The notes under the pieces were generated by a model, which ran no database searches, was not told where the DNA came from, and was given only the letters and a program-made list of their open reading frames with translations. A program made the translations under genes and the position numbers. 64,000 bases of DNA. Source: Granulicella sp. S190 (GTDB lineage: Bacteria; Acidobacteriota; Terriglobia; Terriglobales; Acidobacteriaceae). Shown here piece after piece: positions 9,446-18,790 of this stretch (position 1 is the stretch's first letter; each line of letters opens with the position of its first letter). The stretch is from contig NZ_LMUD01000009.1 in assembly GCF_009766095.1 (NCBI RefSeq), positions 167,650 through 231,649 of the forward strand, written 5' to 3'.

Positions 9446-10288
9446 TCAGGCGATGAGGAAGTTGTCGATCAATCGCGTCCGCCCAACGTAGGCCGCTACT
9501 GCTACCAGGACCCCTTTTTCTGCAGAGGGTACAGGGAGCAGCGTCCTTGAATCGACGATAGCCAGATAATCCAATCGGACTCCTTCAGTTCCATTCAGGG
9601 CATCTTTTCCCAGTTGTAATAGTGCCGCACTCTGCCGCTCTCTACTGGAGATGCTCTGCTTCATTTGATTGAGTGTCCGACTTAAGACGAGAGCCTGATC
9701 GCGCTCCTTGCCGCTAAGGTATTTATTCCTGCTACTCAGGGCGAGGCCATCCCTATCTCGCACAATCTCGCAGCCCACCAGCTCCAGGTCGAAGTTCAAG
9801 TCCTGAACCATCTGCCGCAGGACAGCCAGTTGTGCAGCGTCCTTCTGGCCAAAGTAAGCGCGAGCGGGTGCCACCACATGAAATAACTTTGCGACGACGG
9901 TAGCTACGCCGGTGAAGTGGCCAGGCCGGGAAGCTCCGTCCAACCGATCGCCGATCCCAGAGACGGTCACCAAGGTTACGGCACCACTGGGATACATCTC
10001 CTCTGCTTCAGGGGCGAAGAGAACAGCTACACCTTCGGTATCGAGTTGTCTGCAGTCTTCTTCGAAGGTGCGTGGGTACTGAGCAAAATCTTCTCCCGGA
10101 GCAAATTGGAGAGGATTCACGAAGATCGATGCCGCCACCACCTGACATTCGGCTCGCGCACGGCGGATAAGCGAGAGATGACCTTCGTGAAGTGCACCCA
10201 TCGTCGGCACAAAGCCAAGCGCTTCACCTCCTCTACGGAGTTTGCGGCAGATGTCCTGCATCTCCGCAACACTCTTTACGACCTGCAT
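9446..10288 (-). CDS. panC: pantothenate synthetase
   Basis: PanC (280 residues) joins pantoate and beta-alanine with ATP to give pantothenate, a coenzyme A precursor, in the cytoplasm. The nucleotidyltransferase HIGH-type motif is in PTMGALHEGHLSLIRRA near residue 30. Also seen are FVNPLQFAPGEDF, the YFGQKDAAQLAVLRQM segment and RDRDGLALSSRN, all hallmarks of PanC. Length is normal. It lies 120 bases downstream of panB on the same strand, the usual pathway pairing. The gene for aspartate decarboxylase (panD) is not in the window. Confidence 0.97.
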   Translation of the reverse strand: MQVVKSVAEMQDICRKLRRGGEALGFVPTMGALHEGHLSLIRRARAECQVVAASIFVNPLQFAPGEDFAQYPRTFEEDCRQLDTEGVAVLFAPEAEEMYPSGAVTLVTVSGIGDRLDGASRPGHFTGVATVVAKLFHVVAPARAYFGQKDAAQLAVLRQMVQDLNFDLELVGCEIVRDRDGLALSSRNKYLSGKERDQALVLSRTLNQMKQSISSRERQSAALLQLGKDALNGTEGVRLDYLAIVDSRTLLPVPSAEKGVLVAVAAYVGRTRLIDNFLIA

Positions 10289-10408
10289 AACATTCCCTCT
10301 CCGCTTCCAGCGGTGTATCTAACCATTGCTTTTTTCATGAACAAACCAATGCAGGTGAAGCCAGCTTCGCGATCAAGCTTTCCTTGTGGCGCACTCGATG
10401 CAGCTTGG

Positions 10409-11323
10409 TTATCCCACTACCTCAACTGGTTCGCCCATAAGCTCTCGCATCTCTCGAGAGAAGTGATAGCTCTCCTTATCAGAGGGGAAGGTCCGGGCTT
10501 CTACGTCGCGCCGGTATTCTTCCAATGCTTCGCGCATGGCCCCCCCTATGTCTGCGTATCGCCTTACAAATTTAGCTGGAGGCGAGAAGGTCATGGTCAT
10601 CATGTCGTGCAGTACGAGGATCTGCCCATCGCAGTCGGGGCCGGCTCCGATTCCGATGGTGGGGATATGGAGCTCGTCGGTGATGATCTTTGCGAGCTCG
10701 CGGGGTACCCCCTCGAGTACGATCGCGAAGCAGCCTGCCTCTTCGAGGGCAAGGGCGTCGGTGCGGAGCGCGTCGATCGCCTCCATCGTCTTGCCCTGTA
10801 CCTTGTAGCCTCCCATGCGATGAACGCTTTGAGGAGTGAGGCCGATGTGCCCCATGACGGGGATCTGAGCGGCTACGATGCGCTGGATGAGCTGCTTTCG
10901 TTCGCGACCGCCTTCCAACTTGACCGCCTCCGCCCCGGCTTCTTTGACAAAGCGGATGGCGTTGGTGATGCCTTCGCTGTCTTCGGTGTGGTAGCTGCCG
11001 AAGGGCATATCAGCGACCAGCAGGGCGCGTTTCACTGCCCGCCGTACGCCACGGGTGTAGAGAACCATCTCGTCCATGGTGACGGCGAGGGTGTTTTCGT
11101 GGCCCTGCATCACCATGGCCAGCGAGTCGCCTACGAGGATGACGTCGAGGCCGGCCTCCTCCACGAGCCTTGCGGTGGCGTAGTCGTAGGCGGTGACGGC
11201 GGTGATTGGCTGGCTGAGCTGCTTTTTTTCGAGGAGTGAAGGGACGGTAACTTTGGGAGAGGAGCCAGCGTGCTGCCCACCCTGGGCACCAGCTCGCTCT
11301 GTAGAAAACGTGGTCAAACTCAT
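10409..11323 (-). CDS. panB: 3-methyl-2-oxobutanoate hydroxymethyltransferase
   Basis: PanB (304 residues) makes ketopantoate from alpha-ketoisovalerate and methylenetetrahydrofolate, the first committed step to pantothenate. The core TIM-barrel motifs are present: AVTAYDYATARLVEEAG, VGDSLAMVMQGHENTL, ADMPFGSYH, VKLEGG, GHIGLTPQSVH and GIGAGPDCDGQILVLHDM. It is some 30 residues longer than the common form because of an N-terminal leader of low complexity (TERAGAQGGQHAG). It precedes panC and the two are probably one transcript. Confidence 0.97.
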   Translation of the reverse strand: MSLTTFSTERAGAQGGQHAGSSPKVTVPSLLEKKQLSQPITAVTAYDYATARLVEEAGLDVILVGDSLAMVMQGHENTLAVTMDEMVLYTRGVRRAVKRALLVADMPFGSYHTEDSEGITNAIRFVKEAGAEAVKLEGGRERKQLIQRIVAAQIPVMGHIGLTPQSVHRMGGYKVQGKTMEAIDALRTDALALEEAGCFAIVLEGVPRELAKIITDELHIPTIGIGAGPDCDGQILVLHDMMTMTFSPPAKFVRRYADIGGAMREALEEYRRDVEARTFPSDKESYHFSREMRELMGEPVEVVG

Positions 11324-11460
11324 TACAAATCTCCAGTGCAGTTCCGCCGCGTGTCGCTGAGGCGACTTTGGCCGGATACCACCTGTCCCAGCGACTGCCT
11401 GGGTCCGCGTTAAACCCTACTCGCGTGAGGTACGGATTTGCAAGTGTCTCTACCTAGTTG

Positions 11461-11600
11461 AAGGGGTACCCCCCGGGGGGTGGGGGATCTTGCGCGTAAG
11501 TTTATTGTTTTGTTTTATTTGCAGAGGGCCTCTGACTGCAAAGTATTCATTGCAGGTAGCTTACGCGCAAAATACCTGCAATCAATTACTTAGGGTCGAT
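11461..11600. repeat. C/G-tract + GCAAAATA intergenic repeat, copy 1
   Basis: Begins with a GGTACCCCCCGGGGGG tract, followed by TTGCGCGTAAGTTTATT (from 11490), TGCAAAGTATTCATT (from 11537) and GCAAAATA (from 11567). The last three words have the same spacing (46 and 30 bases) as in the copy at 63870-64000, so the two are homologous without indels over about 90 bases. It lies between panB and the GNAT gene. Confidence 0.75.
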
Positions 11601-11784
11601 GAGCTACTTGATTTGGAGTGCGACTTGATTTTAGCTCTGTCTAAATAAGTATAGCTTTCGGTCGCCAGCTTTACGCCAACGATAAGCTGCTTATTCTAAA
11701 TGGCTTATGCCTCAGACCACTTGACAGCTGTTTCGACCTATTTAATCATTTCGATCTACGGCTACAGTCGACTGCGGCGGGAAT

Positions 11785-11816
11785 GTGGAAGACGCCGATA
11801 GTATGGCGTCTTCCAC
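11785..11816 (-). terminator. strong hairpin downstream of the GNAT gene
   Basis: GTGGAAGACGCC (11785-11796) and GGCGTCTTCCAC (11805-11816) are perfect 12-bp inverted repeats around an 8-base loop, starting about 28 bases after the GNAT stop codon. There is no T-run on either side, so it is a stable 3' end structure or factor-dependent terminator rather than a classic intrinsic one. Confidence 0.55.
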
Positions 11817-11844
11817 GGTCAGGTGATTCCCATGCAGACACGTA

Positions 11845-12645
11845 TTAGCTCTCGAGCATGCAGCCAATGAACTTCCCGGTCGGATGATAGCCAAGACGCA
11901 GATACACAGGATAGCCGGCCTCGGTAGCGTGCAAAACGGACCGCATGATGCCGGTTGCCTCGTAGGCTGTATTCAACGCATGTCTCACGACGGCATTGCC
12001 ATACCCCTTCCGCTGTGCGTCAGGCATTGTCGCGACGAGGAACAGAAAGATACAGTCGTCATTGACGATCGCGGTCGCAGTTGCCACTGGTGTGTCGCCG
12101 ACATAAGCCAGAAACCCATAGGCATGCTCGCTCCAGAGGGTATGCTCCTTTACCAGGGAAAGAGCAGTTTCAGCTGGGAGGCCATACGCCGCGCAGTTGA
12201 TCTCTGCGAACGTCTGGATTGTCTTGTCATCAGAGATTCGTACGAATCTTACCTCTGGGTGTGCGGTGCCTGCGAGGGGAAGAACATCCCCAGCCATGCC
12301 AGTCATGGGAATTGCAGGAACAAGTTTCTCCTGTTTCAGTATCGAGCTAAAACTATTCTCTGCTGTTCCATTGAGACGATCTAGGCAAACCAGAAACATG
12401 CCGGTGGCCTGGTTGGTACGCAAGTAGGTAGCTGCCTCCCGAACCCTGTCACCTAATACATCCGTATCCCTCAACTCTTCTGTCAGGAAGACCATGTTGT
12501 AAAAAGGAAAGTGAGTGCTTGGCCAACTCACCGCTAGACTAGGCTTATCCGATAGGTCGGCTTGAGGAAACGGTCGCGCGAGGAGCCTCCAGGTAGTTAC
12601 AAATTGGTGGAGAGACTCTTCCAGTTCTGTCTTCGTTTGTTGCAC
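11845..12645 (-). CDS. GNAT-family N-acetyltransferase
   Basis: A 266-residue protein whose C-terminal half carries the GNAT acetyl-CoA fold: LFLVATMPDAQRKGYGNAVV is the motif A pyrophosphate loop (R/QxxGxG/A form), and ATEAGYPVYLRLGYHPTG is motif B. The N-terminal 120 residues (from LEESLHQFVTTWRLLARPF) are not recognised as a separate enzyme and may be the first half of a double GNAT fold. Substrate is unknown. The ATG is preceded by AAGGAG (in aaggagtaagagtgcaac on the minus strand). It is monocistronic, flanked by the hairpin at 11785-11816. Confidence 0.8.
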   Translation of the reverse strand: MQQTKTELEESLHQFVTTWRLLARPFPQADLSDKPSLAVSWPSTHFPFYNMVFLTEELRDTDVLGDRVREAATYLRTNQATGMFLVCLDRLNGTAENSFSSILKQEKLVPAIPMTGMAGDVLPLAGTAHPEVRFVRISDDKTIQTFAEINCAAYGLPAETALSLVKEHTLWSEHAYGFLAYVGDTPVATATAIVNDDCIFLFLVATMPDAQRKGYGNAVVRHALNTAYEATGIMRSVLHATEAGYPVYLRLGYHPTGKFIGCMLES

Positions 12646-12794
12646 TCTTACTCCTTGATGGTTAGTTACTTATTGTTAGACGAACAGCTGTAACGGAAGG
12701 AACAGACCTTCCGCTTACAGACTGGCTGACTCTCTTTGTCAGATCCAGAGTCAGATCTCAAGGGAGAGCATCAATTCGTGACGATGAACGGGTG

Positions 12795-13907
12795 CTAGGC
12801 GCGGCCCTTGGCGGAGTTTGGGGGTGGGGGGTAGTTGGGACGGATCTTCGCTGGCTCGGGTGCTTCTGGTTCCAGATCGATGGGACGATGGGTCGCGACC
12901 ATCTCGGCGATGGCGAACTTGAGCGCTTCGATCCCTTCGCCAGCGACGGAGGAGATAGCGAAGAAGGGGAGCTTTCGGCGCTTTGCCATGGCTGTGAGCT
13001 TCTTCAGCTTGTCTGGATTTGCCACGTCGGATTTAGCGGCGACGAGGATGGTGGGCTTGGCAGCGAGTGCGGGATCGAAGCTCTTGAGCTCTTCGGTGAT
13101 GACCTTGTAGTCGGCGACGGGGTCGGGGCGGTCGGTACCTTCGGCGGCGCTGGAGTCGGAGACGTCGACGAGATGGACGATGACACTGGTGCGCTCGATG
13201 TGCTTGAGGAACTGAATGCCGAGACCGTGGCCGAGGTGCGCGCCTTCGATGAGGCCGGGCAGGTCGGCGATGGTGAAGGACTCGGTGTGGGGAAAGTCGC
13301 CGACCTGGACGACGCCGAGGTTGGGCTCGAGCGTGGTGAAGGCGTAGTTGGCGATCTTGGGTTTGGCAGCGGAGAGACGCGAGATGAGGGTCGATTTGCC
13401 GACGTTGGGGTAGCCGACGAGACCGGCATCGGCCAAAAGGCGAAGTTCGAGACGATAGGCGCGCTCTTCGCCCGCACGGCCGAGCTCGTGCTCGCGGGGG
13501 GCCTGGTGGGTGCTGGTGGCGAAGTGCTGGTTGCCGCGACCGCCGCGACCACCTTTGGAGATCACGATGGTTTCGTTGGGGCGGGCGAAGTCATGGATGA
13601 GCTCGCCGGTCGCGTCGTCGTAGAGGAGGGTGCCTACGGGAACTTTGAGAGTAATACTCTCGCCTGCGTAGCCGGAGCAGTTGGAGCCGAGACCGTGACC
13701 GCCGCGCTGGGCCTTGTGCTCAGGGTTGTAGCGGAAGTGGACGAGGGTGTTGTGGCTGAGGGAGGAGGACATGAGGACGTCGCCGCCGTGGCCCCCGTCG
13801 CCGCCCGAGGGGCCACCTTTGGGAACGAACTTTTCGCGGCGGAAGGCCATGCAGCCGTTGCCGCCGTCGCCGGCCTTAATGCGGATTCTTGCTTCATCGA
13901 TAAACAT
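12795..13907 (-). CDS. obg: Obg family GTPase
   Basis: Obg/CgtA (370 residues) is a ribosome-associated GTPase in 50S assembly and stress control. The glycine-rich Obg fold is at the N-terminus ([32 protein letters not shown]). The G domain has G1 [12 protein letters not shown], switch [15 protein letters not shown]3 [16 protein letters not shown] and a G4 read as AAKSD in place of NKxD. There is no C-terminal OCT domain; the protein ends in a basic proline-rich tail. The usual upstream partners rplU and rpmA are not next to it here. Confidence 0.96.
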   Translation of the reverse strand: MFIDEARIRIKAGDGGNGCMAFRREKFVPKGGPSGGDGGHGGDVLMSSSLSHNTLVHFRYNPEHKAQRGGHGLGSNCSGYAGESITLKVPVGTLLYDDATGELIHDFARPNETIVISKGGRGGRGNQHFATSTHQAPREHELGRAGEERAYRLELRLLADAGLVGYPNVGKSTLISRLSAAKPKIANYAFTTLEPNLGVVQVGDFPHTESFTIADLPGLIEGAHLGHGLGIQFLKHIERTSVIVHLVDVSDSSAAEGTDRPDPVADYKVITEELKSFDPALAAKPTILVAAKSDVANPDKLKKLTAMAKRRKLPFFAISSVAGEGIEALKFAIAEMVATHRPIDLEPEAPEPAKIRPNYPPPPNSAKGRA

Positions 13908-14003
13908 TGTTCAGTATTCAGTGTACTAGGATGTGGGCCGCACCGCGGGTTTGGCGCCGGATCGCGGGTTGCGCGCAGCTGCTGAGGGCGACGGCTTCGG
14001 CTG

Positions 14004-14066
14004 TCACTTTCTCTCATTAACACGGAAGTGGTCTTTCAAGATCACCTCGCCTGCGGCTACTCTCAT
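14004..14066 (-). CDS. possible 20-residue leader ORF upstream of obg
   Basis: A minus-strand ORF of 21 codons (MRVAAGEVILKDHFRVNERK, stop TGA at 14006-14004) lies 97 bases before obg. Its ATG has AAGGAG five bases upstream, a better ribosome site than that of obg itself. It may be a translated leader or chance. No family is recognised. Confidence 0.3.
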   Translation of the reverse strand: MRVAAGEVILKDHFRVNERK

Positions 14067-14202
14067 AGAGTCTCCTTGTCTCCAGCATGATGCCAGGGCC
14101 TGACTGCAACGCTTTGTCCGGATATCAAAGTGACATCGCGAGCGTACCTTTTTATCTTCCCGTGATTGCGGCGTAGAGCAGTACAGAATCCGCGGAGAGT
14201 GC

Positions 14203-17200
14203 ATGTCGTTGTGTCTGGGACGCGCGAGGGTGCGCGCAGAGGTGAGGGTCAAGATTCGGGCTTGGTTGCTGTGGTGGTGCGCCACTACAGCCCTGGCGGG
14301 GTGCGCGTGGGGCCAGACCTCGGTCGATGGGGCGATCAATGGATATGTCGTCGATGCCACAGGCTCTGCACTGGTGGGAGCAGAGGTGCAGGTGCGGGAG
14401 ATCGCGAATGGATTGACGGCGTCGGTGAAGACCGGGAGTAGAGGCGAGTTCGCCGTGTCGCATCTGCCAGCGGGAGAGTACCGGGTAGACGTGGACTATG
14501 AGCGGTTTGCGGATCTGACGCTGGAGCCGGTGGTGGTTGAGGTAGGCGGTGTGAGCTCTGTTGTGGCCAGGCTTCGAGTCGGTGGGGTGCTGACTTCGGT
14601 GAATGTCACCGCAACCCCGGCGGCACCAGCTACGGTAGAGGTCGATGAAGCTGCGTCTGCGGCGACGGCCAGCGTGATTGCCTCCGATGAGATAGAACGA
14701 ACGCCGGGGAACGGAAGACGCTGGCAGACGTTTGCGCTGTTGACGCCGATGGCGAACTCCGATCCAGAGGGAGAGGGTCTGCTGAGTTTTCGCGGAGTGG
14801 CTTCGACCCAGAACAGCAGCCGGATCGACGGTGGAGACGATGACCAGAGCTTTGGTGCTGTGCCGCGTGGGACAGGTGGGGAGAGTGCCGCTGAAGTGGA
14901 AGATGCAGCAGAGACGGGGTCGTCGAGACGGGTGGGCGCCGGGAGCGTGGATGGCGGCGGTGGATATGGCCGTCATGCAGGTGCGGCCTACACGTTTTCG
15001 CAGGAGGCGGTACGAGAGTTTCGGGTGAGTGGGCAAAACTACTCGGCACTGTACGGACATGCGGCGGGCGGGATCATCACGACGGTTTCAAAGAGCGGAA
15101 CCAATGCGTTGCATGGGACGGGGTTCTACCTGGTGCGGTCGAGTGCGTTTGGAGCGACGAATCCTTTTTCGATCGCGACGACTTATACGGACGGTATGAG
15201 TACGAGCGTGGCGGTGAAGCCTTACGATCTTCGGCAGCAGTTCGGAGGGAGCGTTGGTGGGGCGGTGGTGAAGGACAAGCTTTTTTACTTTTATGCGTAC
15301 GACCAGCAGCGGCGGTCGTTCCCGGCTATTTCGACTCCTGACGATCCGAATTTTTACCTGCTGACGGCGACGCAGGAGGCGTTGCTGGCGAATCGGGGTG
15401 TGTCGCGAGCGAAGGTAGATGCTGCGTTGAACTACCTTGACAGTCTTACGGGGACGGTTGCGAGGCGGCAGGACCAGACGATTAACTTCGGCAAGATCGA
15501 CTGGCAGGCTTCGGAGAGTCATCGCGTGAGCTTGCAGTATGACCGGGCGCGGGCGAGTTCGCCGTTTGGGGTGCGGTCGGCTCCGGTGGTGGATCTTGGA
15601 ACCGCGAGTATGGGAAGCAGCGAGGCGAAGGTGGATTCGCTGCTGGGGCGATGGAGCTGGAGGGCGTCGCCGAAGCTGAGCCAGGAGCTGAGGATTCAGT
15701 ATGGGGGGGACCTTCAGTTTGAGACGGCTCCGAAGCCTCTTCCGCAGGAGCCGACGGTGGCACCGGGTGGGTACGCTCCTGAGATTGCGATTGGGCCGGA
15801 CGGGTTTACCTTTGGCACGGCGAGTTCGCTGGGGCGGACGGCTTATCCGGATGAGAAGAAGGTTCAGTTGGCTGATCTGTGGACGCTGGTGCGAGGGCGG
15901 CATCAGCTTCAGGCTGGAGTGGATGTCAGTTTCGTGCATGACAAGATTTCGAGTCTGAACAATCCGCAAGGGGCGTTTCAGTATGACAGCGGAACGACCG
16001 GCGGTCACGCGGGTGGGCTGGTGGATTGGATCACCGACTATACGTTCAACGTGAACGCTTATCCGAATGGCGGGTGTCCGTCGATTACGGCAGCGGTGCA
16101 TGATTTTTGTTTTCGATCGTTTTCGCAGAGCTTCGGACAACAGGAGGTGTCCTTCGATACGCAGGAGTGGGCGGGGTTTTTGCAGGAGGATTGGCGAATG
16201 AGGCCCGAGCTGACAATTAGTGCCGGCTTGCGTTACGAATACGAGTTCTTACCTTTGCCTCAACAGCCTAATGCGCTGCTGGATGCAACGTTTGGACAGA
16301 AGGGCGCGACCAGCGTGTTTCCGGAGGATCGGAATAACTTTGGCCCGCGGGCGGGTGTGGCGTGGGAGCCGTTTGGATTGGGCCGCGGGCTGGTTCGCGT
16401 CGGGTACGGCTTGTTCTATGGCAGGCTGCCTGGGGCTACGGTGAGCAGTGCGCTGGCGAATACGGCGCTGGCTGCATCGACGACGAGTGTGCTGATTCTG
16501 CCGACGACGGTGACGGGTTGTCCGCAGGTTTCGAACCAGGGATTCGGGTATGCATGCTCCTACCTGATGGCTCCGCCGGCAGCAGTGGCAAAGACGACCT
16601 CGGCGATGGTCTTCGATCGGAGGTTTCGGCTTCCTGCTGTGCAGCAGGGCAGTTTTTCGATTGAACATGGGATTGGCGGAGGGACGGTTGCGAGCGCGAC
16701 TTACTTGTTGAATCTCGACCGGCAGTTGCCGAACTCAGTGGATATCAATATTTCTCCTTCGACGACGATGAAGGAGTTTCAGCTGCAGGGTGGGACCGGT
16801 GCGTTGGGGGTGAGAGATGGGGAGACGTTTGTGATTCCTTCTTACACGCAGCGCCTGGATACGAGTTTCGGGCCGGTGACAGATATTGTCTCGAATGCGA
16901 ATGCATCGTATAACGCGCTGGTGATGGAGGCGCGACGCCGCAGCCGGGGCGGATTGGAGTTTCGGGCGAGCTGGACGTGGGCAAAGGCGATTGATTATGG
17001 GCAGAGCGGTGGGGCTTCACCACGGACCAACGGGCAGTTCGATCCGTTCGATGTGCGGTATGACAAGGGGCTGGCGGCGCTGAACTATCCACATAAGATC
17101 GTGGCGAGTGCTGTTTGGGAGCCTAAGTTTGTTGTGGAGCGGCATTGGGTGAGGAGCGTGGCGAATGGCTGGGCGGTCGCTCCGATCTTTACCGAGACGA

Positions 17201-17622
17201 GCGGGAGGCCGTATAGCCTGGAGATCTTCGGCGGGACGAGGCTTTCGGGCGGCCACGAGAGTATTAACGGTTCGGGCGGCGCTGCGTACCTGCCGACGGT
17301 TGGGAGAGATACGCTGCGGCTGCCGGATACAGGTCGGGTCGATCTGCGTTTGAGCAGGGCGGTGGTGGTGCATGAAGGAATAAAGATTAGGGGGCTGGTC
17401 GAGGCGTTCAATCTGACGAACAGAGTGAACTACTCTGCGATCATGCAGCGGGCGTATCTTGTGGGTACCGAGACGAATGGTGTTACGCCGCTGGTGTTTC
17501 AGAGTGCGGCGACTGTTGCGGCGGAGGGACTCAGCGTTCGGCCTTTTGGGACGTTTACGGCGGCGTCTACGGGACAGTCGCCGGAGCGACAGATGCAGCT
17601 GGGAGTGAGGGTCGAGTTCTAA
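14203..17622 (+). CDS. TonB-dependent receptor, Oar-like with carboxypeptidase regulatory-like domain
   Basis: A 1139-residue outer membrane protein of the Oar-like/CarbopepD-reg type that is expanded in Acidobacteriota. An N-terminal signal peptide (WLLWWCATTALAGCAWGQ) is followed by a transthyretin-like carboxypeptidase regulatory domain (GAINGYVVDATGSALVGAEV, residues about 45-125). A plug-like region follows with FSQEAVREFRVSGQNYS and GHAAGGIITTVSKSGTN, then a long beta-barrel ending in an aromatic-poor but typical strand (QLGVRVEF). The ligand is unknown; family members import complex carbohydrates or peptides with TonB-ExbBD. It is followed six bases later by the DedA-rhodanese frame. 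Confidence 0.92.
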   Translation: MSLCLGRARVRAEVRVKIRAWLLWWCATTALAGCAWGQTSVDGAINGYVVDATGSALVGAEVQVREIANGLTASVKTGSRGEFAVSHLPAGEYRVDVDYERFADLTLEPVVVEVGGVSSVVARLRVGGVLTSVNVTATPAAPATVEVDEAASAATASVIASDEIERTPGNGRRWQTFALLTPMANSDPEGEGLLSFRGVASTQNSSRIDGGDDDQSFGAVPRGTGGESAAEVEDAAETGSSRRVGAGSVDGGGGYGRHAGAAYTFSQEAVREFRVSGQNYSALYGHAAGGIITTVSKSGTNALHGTGFYLVRSSAFGATNPFSIATTYTDGMSTSVAVKPYDLRQQFGGSVGGAVVKDKLFYFYAYDQQRRSFPAISTPDDPNFYLLTATQEALLANRGVSRAKVDAALNYLDSLTGTVARRQDQTINFGKIDWQASESHRVSLQYDRARASSPFGVRSAPVVDLGTASMGSSEAKVDSLLGRWSWRASPKLSQELRIQYGGDLQFETAPKPLPQEPTVAPGGYAPEIAIGPDGFTFGTASSLGRTAYPDEKKVQLADLWTLVRGRHQLQAGVDVSFVHDKISSLNNPQGAFQYDSGTTGGHAGGLVDWITDYTFNVNAYPNGGCPSITAAVHDFCFRSFSQSFGQQEVSFDTQEWAGFLQEDWRMRPELTISAGLRYEYEFLPLPQQPNALLDATFGQKGATSVFPEDRNNFGPRAGVAWEPFGLGRGLVRVGYGLFYGRLPGATVSSALANTALAASTTSVLILPTTVTGCPQVSNQGFGYACSYLMAPPAAVAKTTSAMVFDRRFRLPAVQQGSFSIEHGIGGGTVASATYLLNLDRQLPNSVDINISPSTTMKEFQLQGGTGALGVRDGETFVIPSYTQRLDTSFGPVTDIVSNANASYNALVMEARRRSRGGLEFRASWTWAKAIDYGQSGGASPRTNGQFDPFDVRYDKGLAALNYPHKIVASAVWEPKFVVERHWVRSVANGWAVAPIFTETSGRPYSLEIFGGTRLSGGHESINGSGGAAYLPTVGRDTLRLPDTGRVDLRLSRAVVVHEGIKIRGLVEAFNLTNRVNYSAIMQRAYLVGTETNGVTPLVFQSAATVAAEGLSVRPFGTFTAASTGQSPERQMQLGVRVEF

Positions 17623-17694
17623 GGTTGTATGGCCTGCGCGATGGGGAGAGGCGTAGGCTACATCATATTTTGGGAATGCCGGAGAAGTTTGGGA

Positions 17695-18675
17695 ATGGGC
17701 CTGATGGACGTCATAGCGAATCATGGATACGCGGTGACGGCGATGGTGATGTTTCTGGCGGCGCTGGGGCTGCCTCTCCCGATGTCGATTACACTGCTGG
17801 CCGCAGGCGCTGCTTCGCAGCATGGCCTGAAGCTAACCATGGTGGCGGCTGTGGCCTGGATTGCAGCGGTGTTGGGTGACACGCTGCTTTATTTTGGCGG
17901 GCGATACACGGGATGGTGGCTGCTGTCGGGGATGTGCCGTGTATCGCTGAACCCTGAGCAGTGCATCTTCAGTTCGGCAGGATATTTTTACCGGCGCGGG
18001 CAGAAGACGCTGTTGTTCGCCAAGTTTATTCCGGGGCTTGGAGCGATGGCGGCTCCGTTGGCAGGAGCTTTGAATATGAAGCTCTGGCGGTTTCTGCGGC
18101 TCGATGCGCTTGGAGCGTTGATCTATTGTTCTTTGTGGTTGGCAATCGGCTTCAGGTTCAGCGGATTTCTGCGGGAGATTGCGGAGTGGATTGGCCGGGT
18201 GAGCCATGCTGCATTATTCCTTCTTCTTCTGCTCGGGTTTGGATATGCGCTGGCATTGATTGTTTTTACGATGAGAGCGCAGCGGTACAGAGGCATCGAC
18301 CGGATTACGGCAGACAATCTTTATGAACGCCTGCAGAGCATAACGCCGGACAGGCTCGTGATTATTGCGGATGTACGCAGTCATGGGTATTACGATCCCG
18401 GGATGCAGCGAATCAAGAACTCGATTCGGGTGGAACCGCATCGGTTGAAGGAAGAGCTGATTGCACTGCGTGAGTTTATGGTGCCCGAGTGCGAGATCTA
18501 TCTTTACTGCAGCTGTCTTCGCGATACGACCAGCGTGCGGGTGGCGCACATGTTGATGCAGGAGAACTGTCATACGCAGGTGATCACGGGTGGGATGAAG
18601 GCCTGGGTGAAGGCGGGCGGCGACGTGGAGATGGTTCCCGCGACTGACATGCAACATCTACCTCGGTTCGATTGA
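17695..18675 (+). CDS. DedA-family membrane protein fused to a rhodanese domain
   Basis: A 326-residue fusion. Residues 1-200 are a DedA/SNARE-associated (VTT) membrane domain: FLAALGLPLPMSITLLAAGA, the GDTLLYFGGRY segment and the FAKFIPGLGAMAAPLAGAL motif. Residues about 215-315 form a rhodanese-like domain (DRLVIIADVRSHGYYDPGM) with an active-site loop YLYCSCLRDTTSVRVAHML, so a CxC pair sits where one catalytic Cys is usual. DedA proteins move lipids such as undecaprenyl phosphate across the membrane; the rhodanese part could bind sulfur. The ATG at 17695 has GGAG at a spacing of about 9; longer in-frame starts from 17629 would add a non-membrane leader. Confidence 0.88.
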   Translation: MGLMDVIANHGYAVTAMVMFLAALGLPLPMSITLLAAGAASQHGLKLTMVAAVAWIAAVLGDTLLYFGGRYTGWWLLSGMCRVSLNPEQCIFSSAGYFYRRGQKTLLFAKFIPGLGAMAAPLAGALNMKLWRFLRLDALGALIYCSLWLAIGFRFSGFLREIAEWIGRVSHAALFLLLLLGFGYALALIVFTMRAQRYRGIDRITADNLYERLQSITPDRLVIIADVRSHGYYDPGMQRIKNSIRVEPHRLKEELIALREFMVPECEIYLYCSCLRDTTSVRVAHMLMQENCHTQVITGGMKAWVKAGGDVEMVPATDMQHLPRFD

Positions 18676-18698
18676 CTTTGGCTGCAGGCCGGCGATTT

Positions 18699-18790
18699 TG
18701 TCCTGCCGGACGGGCTTCCTGCGCTTAGTCACCCCACAAACGAAGACCTGTTAGTGGGGACCCGATTCGGCGATCACTTCGTGACTTGTG
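18699..18790. repeat. CTGCCGGACGGGC repeat, copy 1
   Basis: GTCCTGCCGGACGGGC starts at 18699, CCCCAC and GTGGGG (18731-18758) form an inner stem, and ATCACTTCGTGACT ends it. The right end runs into the mscS gene, where TCACTTCGTGAC supplies its last codons and stop. Shares words with 28121-28156 and 29971-30025. It lies between convergent genes. Confidence 0.6.

Larger units (their letters stand above)
11324..11844. other. 521-base intergenic region with repeat element and hairpin
   Basis: No gene was recognised. The region holds the presumed panB promoter on its left side, one copy of the C/G-tract plus GCAAAATA repeat element (11461-11600), and a perfect 12-bp inverted repeat (11785-11816) behind the GNAT gene. 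Confidence 0.6.

Noticed and set aside
9917..11239. Long plus-strand open frame opposite panC and panB
   Set aside because: Shadow of two well-recognised biosynthetic genes; no family match.
12792..13985. Long plus-strand open frame opposite obg
   Set aside because: Gly/Ala/Val/Glu-rich shadow translation of the obg gene with no recognisable domain.
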